Assembly (NCBI GenBank): GCA_035524095.1
Contig: DATKPK010000050.1
Location: 1-25,511, forward strand
Length of the DNA: 25,511 nt
DNA from: DATJUF01 sp035524095
Lineage (GTDB): Bacteria; Desulfobacterota; Binatia; Binatales; Binataceae
Reading direction: 5' to 3'
Shown: one piece after another, positions 7,039 to 14,449 of the stretch
How positions within the stretch are numbered: position 1 is the first letter of the stretch
Layout of the letters: every line of letters starts with the position of its first letter
Translations under genes and position numbers: made by a program
The notes under the pieces: generated by a model
What the model saw: only the letters and a program-made list of their open reading frames with translations
Told to the model about the DNA's origin: nothing
The model's database searches: none

Positions 7039-7969
7039 TTTGCTGAGTTAGTCCAGAGGGATTTTTTAATGAGCCTTCGGCCTGAGCGTCGCGCGGAACT
7101 GCGTTTGAAACTTCGGCAAATTGTACCGGCTTAGGTTTCCAGCTCGATAGATCCCGCTTTAGCAAATTTTCGAGCTTTGAGACTTCGGGTTCGAGGTGGC
7201 GGCGAAGTTTAAGTTCAAGCTCAGGGTCGAGCGAAGGATAGGGCGCGCCACCGTTGAAAAAAATTTGAAACAGCGGCTCGCCGAGGTGGACGAGACTATA
7301 AAGCCGCCGGCGAATCAGGAAGTCGCGGAGCTTGCGGGCGCGGCGGGCACTGCGACGGCTGAGCGGCATACGCTCGGCGCGGTTGACGGTGTCGCTGGTG
7401 ATGGGCGAGCGAGCCAGATCAATTGGGGCAATAGCAAGGAATGCAGTGAGCGAGTTGAGATAGCGCTGAGGGTCAGCGCGGAGATCATCGTAAAGCAGGA
7501 TCATCACATTCGCCGCGCCGAAATCGTTTTGCCAGCTACGGATGTGATCGGCGTAACGGCCAGCCGAAACGATCTGGCCGTGGGTAAACGCGGCCTCGGC
7601 GAACGGGGCTTTAATGAGACCGCGCTGCTGCCAGTGCTTGTAATGAGACCAGGCCCGAGCAACCGGATCGCGCAGCGTACAGATGATCTTGCAGTCGGGA
7701 ATGTGCAGTTTGACGCGCTTGCGCGCTTCAGGAGAGTCAAAGTAGGTCGGCGCGATTTCCATCACGGGCAGATGGCGCGGGCATGGGCGGAAATGTGAGC
7801 GATACCAGTCGAGGCCGAGGCGATAATTCCAGATGAAGAATTGGGTTTCCTTGATTCCCGCAGGCAGGCCGACGTGGCCATTGAGGACGTGATAGAGCCA
7901 GGTGGTCGCGGTGCGGGTCGGGCCGACCGCTATGTAACTGGGCAGAGGTGCGGTTGAAGCACCCATCAT
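7031..7969 (-). CDS. PAPS-dependent sulfotransferase
   Basis: The protein has 312 residues from ATG 7969. AVGPTRTATTWL (residues 14-25) is the 5'-phosphosulfate loop that binds the PAPS cofactor. KETQFF (40-45) follows as in bacterial carbohydrate sulfotransferases. LRDPVARAWSHYKH (99-112) is the 3'-phosphate-binding motif with the conserved Arg and Ser. It moves a sulfuryl group from PAPS to a hydroxyl of an acceptor, here probably a sugar given the glycosyltransferase encoded 8 bases into its end. A GGGAGGA ribosome site abuts tandem ATG codons (7969 and 7966); the second gives better spacing. The frame runs upstream to 8038, but that would place the ribosome site inside the gene, so it was not used. 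No signal peptide, so it acts in the cytoplasm. Confidence 0.92.
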   Translation of the reverse strand: MMGASTAPLPSYIAVGPTRTATTWLYHVLNGHVGLPAGIKETQFFIWNYRLGLDWYRSHFRPCPRHLPVMEIAPTYFDSPEARKRVKLHIPDCKIICTLRDPVARAWSHYKHWQQRGLIKAPFAEAAFTHGQIVSAGRYADHIRSWQNDFGAANVMILLYDDLRADPQRYLNSLTAFLAIAPIDLARSPITSDTVNRAERMPLSRRSARRARKLRDFLIRRRLYSLVHLGEPLFQIFFNGGAPYPSLDPELELKLRRHLEPEVSKLENLLKRDLSSWKPKPVQFAEVSNAVPRDAQAEGSLKNPSGLTQQIA

Positions 7970-8393
7970 TCCTCCCTCGTAGCAATACTCGGCACTGAGA
8001 GCGACACGCGCCGCGCCACTGTAGGAATGGAGTAGCAAGAAGATAAATTCTATTCAATGTCAAAATGAGCGAGATTGAGGAGTGACGGGGCAAACCAAAC
8101 GAATTTGGGCTTCAAGGTGGCCATAGGTATGATCAAGTAAACTATTTGTGTGCACTTTAGGACTAGTGCTTTCTAATATGTATGGGTGATTTGAGAGCTT
8201 CGGAGAAAGGGTAATTAGCGTCGCAATGGATTACATGGATGGAGTACGCCGATGACGGAGAGACGACGATGTACCAAATTGTTGAAGCTTTGCGCAGCGA
8301 TCAAAAGCCGATCATCAAGCGCTTTTCGATTTAGGGAAATTAGTGTTAGGTTCGGCGAGGTCATTGGGGACAGGTGACAAGCGAGGGGATCTG
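7970..8393. other. Divergent intergenic region with a possible 21-codon leader ORF
   Basis: This 424-bp region separates the divergent sulfotransferase and hydrolase genes and is visibly richer in A+T than its flanks. It must contain promoters for both directions, but I cannot name a convincing -35/-10 pair. A tiny open frame at 8269-8334 (+), ATG preceded by GGAGAG, would encode 21 residues beginning MYQIVEALRSDQK and ending KRFSI. It stops 59 bp before the hydrolase start. It may be a leader peptide or chance. No tRNA-like fold or repeat was recognised. Confidence 0.35.
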
Positions 8394-9197
8394 ATGGGAG
8401 CTTCGGCAAACGGATCGCGCCAGTGGCGTGAAGAGACAGTCAAGGTCGGCGAGACTGACCTGACGATCGTCAGGGGCGGCAGCGGAAGGCCATTGCTGGT
8501 ACTGCATGAGGAATTGGGCTGGCCGGGATGGCTCAAGTGGAATGCAGCGCTGGCGCAGAAGCATACGCTAGTGATCCCGCAGCATCCGGGTTACAGCGTG
8601 ACGCCGCGCACCGAATGGATCGCCAATGTGCGTGATCTCGGCGGCTTCTACGCGAACTATCTACTGGAGCAAAACCTGGCGCCGATTGACGTGATCGGGT
8701 TCTCGTTAGGCGGCTGGATCGCAGCGGAGATGGCGGCCGCGAATCCACATCAGTTCCGCAAGATGGTGCTGGTGGCACCGATGGGAATCCGGCCGCATGA
8801 GGGTGAAATTTTTGATTTCTTTCAGGTGATGGCGCCGCAGCATCTAATTCTCACTGTGCATGACGCGGACAAAACCGAGGAATTCGACGCACTGTTCGGC
8901 GGAGTCGGCCCCGAACAATTCGAGCGCTGGGAAGAAGCGCGAGCGCAAACGGCGCGGCTGGCGTGGTCGCCCTTCATGCACAATCCGAGCTTGCCACATC
9001 TGTTGCCAGTGGCGCGGAACCTGCCCACGCAAATCGTGTGGGGTCGTGAAGATAAGATGGTTCCGATCGGCGCGCTCGAACCGCTGCGGCGAGCACTCAA
9101 GAATGCGCAAATGAAGTTGTTTGACGGCTGCGGCCATCGGCCGGAAGTCGAGCGAGAGGCGGAATTCGTACAGGCGGTGGAAAGCTTTTTGGAATAG
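8394..9197 (+). CDS. Alpha/beta-fold hydrolase
   Basis: The protein has 267 residues, normal for the fold. The nucleophile elbow is GFSLGG with Ser104. The acid is Asp220 in WGREDKMVP and the base is His248 in GCGHRPEVE, so the Ser-Asp-His triad is complete. The oxyanion region reads VLHEELGW (37-44), where many relatives have HG, so the loop is unusual. It may hydrolyse an ester, lactone or C-C bond; nothing shows the substrate. ATG 8394 has GAGGGG 5 nt upstream and is preferred over the in-frame ATG 8343. It is followed after 110 bp by a flavin monooxygenase gene on the same strand, so a monooxygenase/hydrolase couple, for example oxygenation then ester or lactone opening, is plausible. Confidence 0.9.
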   Translation: MGASANGSRQWREETVKVGETDLTIVRGGSGRPLLVLHEELGWPGWLKWNAALAQKHTLVIPQHPGYSVTPRTEWIANVRDLGGFYANYLLEQNLAPIDVIGFSLGGWIAAEMAAANPHQFRKMVLVAPMGIRPHEGEIFDFFQVMAPQHLILTVHDADKTEEFDALFGGVGPEQFERWEEARAQTARLAWSPFMHNPSLPHLLPVARNLPTQIVWGREDKMVPIGALEPLRRALKNAQMKLFDGCGHRPEVEREAEFVQAVESFLE

Positions 9198-9250
9198 GGG
9201 TTAGTCAGAGAATATGCGCAGGCTGAGGGGCTCACAGTGCTAAGGCCCGA

Positions 9251-9295
9251 GACTCGCAGACTCGCGCACGCGACGGTCTCGCAAGCGAGACCTAC
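9251..9295 (+). repeat. Dispersed palindromic element, copy 1
   Basis: The element has a tandem GACTCGCA/GACTCGCG lead-in followed by a perfect hairpin GGTCTCGC-AA-GCGAGACC (9275-9292). The same layout occurs at 21756-21800, where the outer stem pairs are changed on both arms. This copy lies in the hydrolase-monooxygenase gap, ending just before the GGGAG ribosome site of the monooxygenase. It is probably a REP-like intergenic element, possibly acting as an mRNA hairpin. Confidence 0.6.
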
Positions 9296-9307
9296 GGGAG
9301 AATCGCG

Positions 9308-10690
9308 ATGCACGTGATGTACTTCACGGAACGTCCTTATCGTTATGTACCTAATGATGAGGTAATCAAGAACGGCTTCTTTGGGATTCCGAATAAGCAT
9401 TTCGATTCGGTCAAGGGCGGGCAACTGCTCAATGAATATCTCGACGAGAAGATCCTAGCGGAGGATCTGGGATTCGATGGCGTGATGCTGAATGAGCATC
9501 ACGACACTGCGTTCTGTATGGGATCCGTCATGGACGTCGAGGCATCGATCCTCGCGCGGATTACCAAGAAGGTTAAGATCGTGTTACTGGGAAATCCGCT
9601 GCCGGTAGTGGGTAATCCGCTGCGGCTGGCAGAAGAGCTCGGGATGATAGACATGATCTCGGGCGGGAGGCTGGTGACGGGATGGGTGCGTGGTGGCGGC
9701 AGTGAACAATTCGCCAGTAATGCGAATCCAGCGTTTAATCGCGAATATTTCAATGAAGCGCACGACGTCGTAATTCAGGCGTGGACCAAGCCGGGGCCAT
9801 TTCGCTACGAGGGCAAGCATTTCCATTACCGATTTATCGATCCGTGGTGCTTGCCAATCCAGAAACCGCATCCGCCGATCTGGATCCCCGGACTGCTGAG
9901 TCCAGAGACGGTGGTCTGGTGCGCGAAGCATCGCTATCCGTACATCGCGCTGGCGACGTTTCTGGAGCCAACAGTCGAGTTGTGGGATATCTATCGCGAC
10001 GCGGCAGCAGAAGAGGGTTACCAGGTAGGACCGGAGAATTTCGGCTATCTACAAAAAGTATATGTCGCCGAGACCGAGGAGAAAGCCCGCGAGATCGCGA
10101 AGTGGGATATGTTCGGCGGCGCGGGAATTGGCTATAGCCTGTTTGGCCAGCCGCAGTGGATGTTCCCGCCGGGATATAATTCCAAGGACGCGACCAAGCG
10201 TGCGGCGCGCCAGTTTACTGATCCGGCTTCGACCAAAGGGAGTCCATGGGCGGGTGCGGCGCAAGGTGGCGTGACGGAGACGGAAAAGATTTCCGACGCA
10301 CAGATCCAGACGCGGTCGGCGATCTGGCAGCAGAAGCAGGTGAACGTCGAGGAGACGCGCAAACAGATTTTCGACGCGTTCCCAGCGGTCGAGCGCTCGA
10401 TGCAAGTCATCTGTGGCACGCCGAAGTCGGTGATCCCGAAGCTGCGGAAGGTCTTGGAAGTGCTGCGGCCAGGGATCTTTGCCTTTTGGCAGAATGACGG
10501 GCCGATTTCCAAGGAAGATCGGTTGAACAACATCCGCTTGATCGCGACTGAAGTGATGCCGGCAGTGCGAAAGATCGGCGAAGAGTTAGGGCTTAAGTCA
10601 CCATTCGAGGTCACTCCAGGATCGCGTCCGTTAAAGGCGGGGCAGAAGCCGCTTTCGGTCGGATCGCTGGAGGCATTGCAGGGAGCGTAG
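9308..10690 (+). CDS. LLM-class (luciferase-like) flavin-dependent monooxygenase
   Basis: The protein has 460 residues of bacterial luciferase-like (TIM-barrel) type. Family features include LGFDGVMLNEHHDTAFCMGS (about 54-73; E63-H64-H65), LLGNPLPVVGNPLRLAEELG, then ISGGRLVTGWVRGG, and IPGLLSPETVVWCAKHRYPY. It uses reduced FMN or F420-type cofactor and, if monooxygenase, O2; which one cannot be told here. It is longer than the usual 330-380 residues owing to a middle insert (about 290-345) and a C-terminal tail after residue 430. ATG 9308 has GGGAG at 7 nt. The gene lies 110 bp after the alpha/beta hydrolase with a palindromic element between them, and is likely co-transcribed. Confidence 0.92.
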   Translation: MHVMYFTERPYRYVPNDEVIKNGFFGIPNKHFDSVKGGQLLNEYLDEKILAEDLGFDGVMLNEHHDTAFCMGSVMDVEASILARITKKVKIVLLGNPLPVVGNPLRLAEELGMIDMISGGRLVTGWVRGGGSEQFASNANPAFNREYFNEAHDVVIQAWTKPGPFRYEGKHFHYRFIDPWCLPIQKPHPPIWIPGLLSPETVVWCAKHRYPYIALATFLEPTVELWDIYRDAAAEEGYQVGPENFGYLQKVYVAETEEKAREIAKWDMFGGAGIGYSLFGQPQWMFPPGYNSKDATKRAARQFTDPASTKGSPWAGAAQGGVTETEKISDAQIQTRSAIWQQKQVNVEETRKQIFDAFPAVERSMQVICGTPKSVIPKLRKVLEVLRPGIFAFWQNDGPISKEDRLNNIRLIATEVMPAVRKIGEELGLKSPFEVTPGSRPLKAGQKPLSVGSLEALQGA

Positions 10691-10803
10691 GTTGCCGCGC
10701 GCCTAAGTCGGCGACGGAGGGCCTCAAAGCCTTAGTCCGAATGCCAGTATCGTTGCGCTGGTTCTGGGACTCGGAACTGTAGGGTTCGCAGACAAGACCC
10801 GTC

Positions 10804-10837
10804 AAAATCCCTTCCCCCCAGCCGGGGGAGGGATTTT
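10804..10837. terminator. Strong bidirectional terminator between convergent genes
   Basis: A 14-bp stem with one G-T pair: AAAATCCC and GGGATTTT form the outer half (10804-10811 with 10830-10837) and a C-run/G-run the inner half, around loop CCAGCC. AAAA on the left and TTTT on the right give U-tracts on both strands. It sits in the 172-bp gap between the convergent monooxygenase and SDR genes and can serve both. Confidence 0.88.
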
Positions 10838-10862
10838 CAGCAACTGGAAGCGGCGGGCAGGG

Positions 10863-11633
10863 CTACTGAGCGATGGCGCCACCGTCAACCGGCATCGGGA
10901 GGCCGGTGACATAGGAAGCGCGCTCGGAGCAGAGCCAAGCGACGGCCTCGCCGATCTCCGATGGCTGGCCGAAGCGGCGCAACGGCTCGCCTTTAATAAA
11001 GCGATCTTCAGCGGCCTGGTTTCCGGACATCGCCATGATGCGCTCCATCATCGGCGTGCGGATCGGGCCGGGACATACGGCGTTGACGCGAATGCCCGTC
11101 TTGCCGTATTCGAGCGCGGCGGTCTTGGTCAGCCCGACCACACCGTGCTTTGAGGCGACGTAGGCCGGTCCGCCTTTGCTGCCAGCGAGGCCCGCGAGTG
11201 ACGAGGTGTTGACGATGGCACCGCCCCCGCCCTGGAGAAGCATCTGAGTAATTTCCGCTTTCATGCACATCCAGACGCCGGTGAGGTTGATGGCGATGAC
11301 GCGGTTCCAATTCTCCGCGGTGCATTTGTGCGTCAATGCACCGGCACCCTCGATGCCAGCATTATTGAAGGCGCAATCGAGACGGCTATAAGTTGCGACG
11401 GCCTTGGCGATCAGAGCCTCGACGTCGGCTGACTTTGAGACGTCGGTTCTGACGAAGACAGCTTCGGCGCCGCTTTGCTTGATGGCTTGCAAGGTCGCTT
11501 GGCCGGCGTCTTCAACGACGTCGGCGAGGATCAGGCGAGCGCCCTCACGCGCGAAAATGGCGGAGGTGGCCCGTCCGATACCGGAGCCCGCGCCAGTAAT
11601 CAATGCAACTTTGCCGTCAAGAATACCTGCCAT
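10863..11633 (-). CDS. Short-chain dehydrogenase/reductase (classical SDR)
   Basis: Classical SDR of 256 residues; numbering here includes the extra Met of ATG 11636. The cofactor loop is TGAGSGIG (14-21), with Asp39 (LADV) suggesting NAD(H) preference. NNAG is at 91-94. The catalytic set is Asn117, Ser146, Tyr159 and Lys163 (YVASK). PGPIRTPM and the C-terminal GGAIAQ are family-typical. It oxidises or reduces an unknown alcohol/ketone. The second ATG (11633) is chosen because CGGAG lies 7 nt before it. The gene follows an NTF2-like gene at 86 bp and probably shares its transcript; the convergent strong terminator ends the unit. Confidence 0.93.
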   Translation of the reverse strand: MAGILDGKVALITGAGSGIGRATSAIFAREGARLILADVVEDAGQATLQAIKQSGAEAVFVRTDVSKSADVEALIAKAVATYSRLDCAFNNAGIEGAGALTHKCTAENWNRVIAINLTGVWMCMKAEITQMLLQGGGGAIVNTSSLAGLAGSKGGPAYVASKHGVVGLTKTAALEYGKTGIRVNAVCPGPIRTPMMERIMAMSGNQAAEDRFIKGEPLRRFGQPSEIGEAVAWLCSERASYVTGLPMPVDGGAIAQ

Positions 11634-11719
11634 CATTTTTCTCCGGTTGGTGTTATCTAGAGGGTTTCAATTGGATGAGGAGGCAGAACTGCTCAAAAGC
11701 CGTGCTTTAACGGTTGGTG

Positions 11720-12115
11720 TCAGCGCCACAATTGATTAATCAGATCAGTATCGAGGTAGGCGGTGCCTTCTTTGACCTTGCCATTCTCGAGGCGCATCAC
11801 CCAGCAATAGGTTTGATGATAGATGGTGCCATTAACGCCAGTGGAACGTCCCTCCCATTGGAGAGCGACCTTGTCACCGTCGATCAGCAAATCGCGGACG
11901 GTTGGGACGATCGGTCCGGCGAGTTTAGCTGTCAAGGGTTTGGCGGCACCCTCGAGGAAAGCGTTTTTGCTCGTATAGGTTCGGGAGACGGGGGTGCTAC
12001 CGATGACGGTCCAGCGGACGTCGTCGGCGAGAAGATTAAAGAAAGCGGTACCATCGCCGCGGGCCCACGAGCTGAAGGCGTCGGTGACGAGCTTCCGATT
12101 GTCGGTGGTGCTCAT
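11720..12115 (-). CDS. NTF2-like / SnoaL-type small protein
   Basis: The protein has 131 residues. It begins with the helix MSTTDNRKLVTDAFSSWARGD and continues FFNLLADDVRWTVIGSTPVS, the classic SnoaL/ketosteroid-isomerase-like opening. YHQTYCWVMRLENGKVKEGTAYLDT is the last curved sheet that closes the conical pocket. Members are isomerases, cyclases, hydrolases or ligand binders; the catalytic residues differ so widely that no reaction is assigned. ATG 12115 is used because GGAGGA lies about 8 nt upstream; the longer frame to 12250 is Arg-rich and not family-like. It precedes the SDR gene on the same strand, a combination often seen around degradation of cyclic or fatty substrates (inference). 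Confidence 0.88.
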   Translation of the reverse strand: MSTTDNRKLVTDAFSSWARGDGTAFFNLLADDVRWTVIGSTPVSRTYTSKNAFLEGAAKPLTAKLAGPIVPTVRDLLIDGDKVALQWEGRSTGVNGTIYHQTYCWVMRLENGKVKEGTAYLDTDLINQLWR

Positions 12116-12365
12116 TGCGGGATTCCTCCGCGTCCTGCCTGAGCGCAGGGCGCATCGGGTGGCATAGCATACATCGCGGTGATGGCGAGAATCAGGGGCT
12201 GTTTTCGTGCGAGGCAGCTGATCCACCGTATAATGTCCTTGCCTTTGCATGATTTAGCGACGGTGGCCGTAATTGCAAGGTGAAGACGGCAGCGTCGCGG
12301 CGCTTGTTTCAAACTGGTACGATGCCTGGATGACGGTTAGTCGCCGTCCAGCATAAGGAGAATGG

Positions 12366-13520
12366 ATGAAGGCTCGACAGCGTATGGCTAAGCCGGGTTG
12401 TCTCGGGTTTCTTGGCGTGGACTCGCAAGGGGGGATTATGCGAAGCGCGATCGTGATCGCGGTAACGGTGATTGGGTTGGCAGGTGCGACGCCCGCAACG
12501 GCGCGGTCTACAGGTGGTGATGATGGTCAGACGGCCGCATTGGTCGGTGGCCATAAGATCACGGTGCAAGAGCTGGACACGCAGGTGCTGGCGAATATTC
12601 CGAAAAGCCAGCTCTACAATCTCCGCAAGCAGGCGCTGGATCAAATGATCGACAAGTCAGTGGTCGACGCGGCAGCGAAGAAGGCGAACTTGACGCCGGA
12701 CAATTATTTGAAGACGGAGCTTAAGGTCACGCCGGTTACGGAAGCTGACGCGAAGAAATATTACGAAGCACATAAGGCGGGAATCGACGCGCAGACCAAC
12801 AACAAGCCGTTCGATCAGATCAAGACACCGCTGATGAATGCGCTGCAGAACCATCAGGAGCATCTTGAGCGGGAGGCCTTCCTGGAAAAGTTGAGAGATC
12901 AGGAGAATGTCAAGGTCCTCCTCAAACCGCCGCGGTCGGCGATTGCGTCGGCAGGCCATCCGTGGACGGGCGGTGAGAATGCGACCGTGACGGTAGTGGA
13001 ATTCTCGGATTTCCAGTGCCCTTATTGCCGGGCGGCTGAGCCTACAGTGAAGGCGATCCGCGACAAGTACGGTGACAAGGTAAAGTTCGTTTATATGGAT
13101 TTTCCGCTCGGCATGCATCAGCACGCGATGGATGCGGCGAACGCAGCACAATGCGCGAGCGATCAAGGCAAATTCTGGCAATATCACGACGCGTTATTCG
13201 CGGATCAGACCAAACTTGATGCGGCGGACCTGAAGGCCACGGCGGCGAAACTGGGACTCGATACGAAAAAGTTTGACACATGCTTCGATTCGCAGTCGAA
13301 GGTTCCGGGAATTCGAGCAGAGCAAGCGGAGGGCGGTGCTGCTGGCGTCTCCGCGACGCCGACCTTCTTTGTGAATGGCCGAGAGATCGAAGGAGCGGAG
13401 GCGATGCCGGTTTTCCAGGATATGATTGACGGTGAACTGGCGGACGCGGGTCATCCAGCAAAAATGGCAAGCGCGGGTACGAAAACCGCGTCCGATGGGC
13501 CGCAGGCGGATGCTCACTAA
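12366..13520 (+). CDS. Exported SurA-N-like / DsbA-like thioredoxin-fold fusion protein
   Basis: The protein has 384 residues from ATG 12366 (AAGGAG 5 nt upstream), or 360 from ATG 12438, which gives a conventional signal peptide MRSAIVIAVTVIGLAGATPATA; the start is undecided. The N-terminal half (about 57-185) resembles the SurA/PpiC N-terminal helical region (VGGHKITVQELD, LRKQALDQMIDKSVV), but no parvulin domain follows. The C-terminal half (about 195-365) is a DsbA-like Thioredoxin_4 domain: EFSDFQCPYCRAAEP carries C218-P-Y-C221, and ATPTFFVNG supplies the cis-Pro (332). Two further Cys (263, 306) may form a structural disulfide. It probably catalyses disulfide exchange in the periplasm with the helical part as a client-binding arm. 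It is divergent from the NTF2-like gene. Confidence 0.9.
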   Translation: MKARQRMAKPGCLGFLGVDSQGGIMRSAIVIAVTVIGLAGATPATARSTGGDDGQTAALVGGHKITVQELDTQVLANIPKSQLYNLRKQALDQMIDKSVVDAAAKKANLTPDNYLKTELKVTPVTEADAKKYYEAHKAGIDAQTNNKPFDQIKTPLMNALQNHQEHLEREAFLEKLRDQENVKVLLKPPRSAIASAGHPWTGGENATVTVVEFSDFQCPYCRAAEPTVKAIRDKYGDKVKFVYMDFPLGMHQHAMDAANAAQCASDQGKFWQYHDALFADQTKLDAADLKATAAKLGLDTKKFDTCFDSQSKVPGIRAEQAEGGAAGVSATPTFFVNGREIEGAEAMPVFQDMIDGELADAGHPAKMASAGTKTASDGPQADAH

Positions 13521-13601
13521 ATTCGAATGAGGCGGTTCTAGTCAAACCGTGGCTTCCAAGCCAATAGCGTAGACTGGGTCGGGCATAGGCGGTAAACGCG
13601 C

Positions 13602-14339
13602 GTGGATGCAGGCGACCAGAGCAAGCCCGCGCGAATTCGCGAAATGTTCGGGCGAATCGTGCCGCGTTACGATACCGTCAACTCTCTGATGACGCTGGGG
13701 CTGGACGCGCGGTGGCGGCGGGAAACCGTCGCGATGACGCAACCAGAAGGTGCTGACGCGCTAGATATCGCGACCGGTACAGGCGAGCTCGCGTTTGAGA
13801 TGGTTCGGCAAGGGGCGCGAACCGTCGCGGGAGTCGATTTCTGCGTAGCGATGGTCGAAGCGGCGCAACGGAAGTACGCGGCGGAACGAATCGGTGGGAG
13901 GCTGAGTTTCGCGGCCGGCGATGCGATGGCACTACCGTTCCGTGACAATACTTTCGACTGCATCGTTAACGGGTTCATGCTGCGGAACGTTGCGGATCTT
14001 CGGTCAACGTTCAGTGAACTGGGACGCGTGCTCAGGCCGGGCGGGCGGCTCGTATGCCTCGATCTGACGCCACCGCGCGGGCCGATGAAACCTTTCTTCA
14101 AGTCGTACATAGCGTTGTGGGTGCCGCTGCTGGGGGTGGTGGTCGGGCGCGATTATGCGGCGTACCGATACCTATTCCAATCACTGAGTATTCATCCGGA
14201 TGCGGATCGGATCGCGGAGATGATGCAAGACGCCGGTTTCAGTGAAGTCAATTACAAGCTCGGTGGCTTCAACACTGTAGCGATTCATCGCGGAGTGAAG
14301 CCGCTGGCGGCGGCCTATGCCGGTCGACAGGCCGGATAG
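13602..14339 (+). CDS. ubiE: UbiE/MenG-type quinone-ring C-methyltransferase
   Basis: SAM-dependent methyltransferase of 245 residues. MFGRIVPRYDTVNSLMTLGL (15-34) is the UbiE family signature. LDIATGTG (54-61) is the SAM loop, GDAMALPF (106-113) follows, then FMLRNVADL (125-133) and RVLRPGGRLVCLDL (142-155). It adds the methyl group to demethylmenaquinone or the ubiquinone precursor ring, at the inner face of the membrane; which quinone the organism uses cannot be told. The family's usual 'EF(S)xP' is LDLTPP here. The start GTG 13602 has only a weak AGGCGG upstream. It lies 81 bp after the DsbA-like gene and 110 bp before the M20 gene, with no other quinone genes nearby. Confidence 0.88.
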   Translation: MDAGDQSKPARIREMFGRIVPRYDTVNSLMTLGLDARWRRETVAMTQPEGADALDIATGTGELAFEMVRQGARTVAGVDFCVAMVEAAQRKYAAERIGGRLSFAAGDAMALPFRDNTFDCIVNGFMLRNVADLRSTFSELGRVLRPGGRLVCLDLTPPRGPMKPFFKSYIALWVPLLGVVVGRDYAAYRYLFQSLSIHPDADRIAEMMQDAGFSEVNYKLGGFNTVAIHRGVKPLAAAYAGRQAG

Positions 14340-14414
14340 TCGTTTAAAGAGATGGTCAAACTGGGGAGCTTGACGCGGCGACTCGGCGGGCGTGAAACAC
14401 AGGGCGCGGTACGT

Positions 14415-14438
14415 TACTCAGTCGGGCGCGACTGAGTA
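14415..14438. promoter_or_regulatory. Perfect 10-bp inverted repeat upstream of the M20 peptidase gene
   Basis: TACTCAGTCG (14415-14424), spacer GGCG, then CGACTGAGTA (14429-14438): all ten positions pair. It lies 2 nt before the AAGGA ribosome site and 11 nt before the GTG start. No T-run follows, so it is not a simple terminator. It could be the operator of a dimeric repressor or an mRNA hairpin that limits ribosome access. Only the symmetry is seen. Confidence 0.55.
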
Positions 14439-14449
14439 TCAAGGAACAA

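Noticed and set aside
7196..7798. 200-codon + strand frame opposite the sulfotransferase
   Set aside because: It is a composition shadow of the sulfotransferase, whose PAPS motifs fix the true strand; no ribosome site or recognisable domain.
11714..12142. 142-codon + strand frame opposite the NTF2-like gene
   Set aside because: The minus-strand product has full SnoaL-like features and a good ribosome site; the + strand product does not resemble a protein family.
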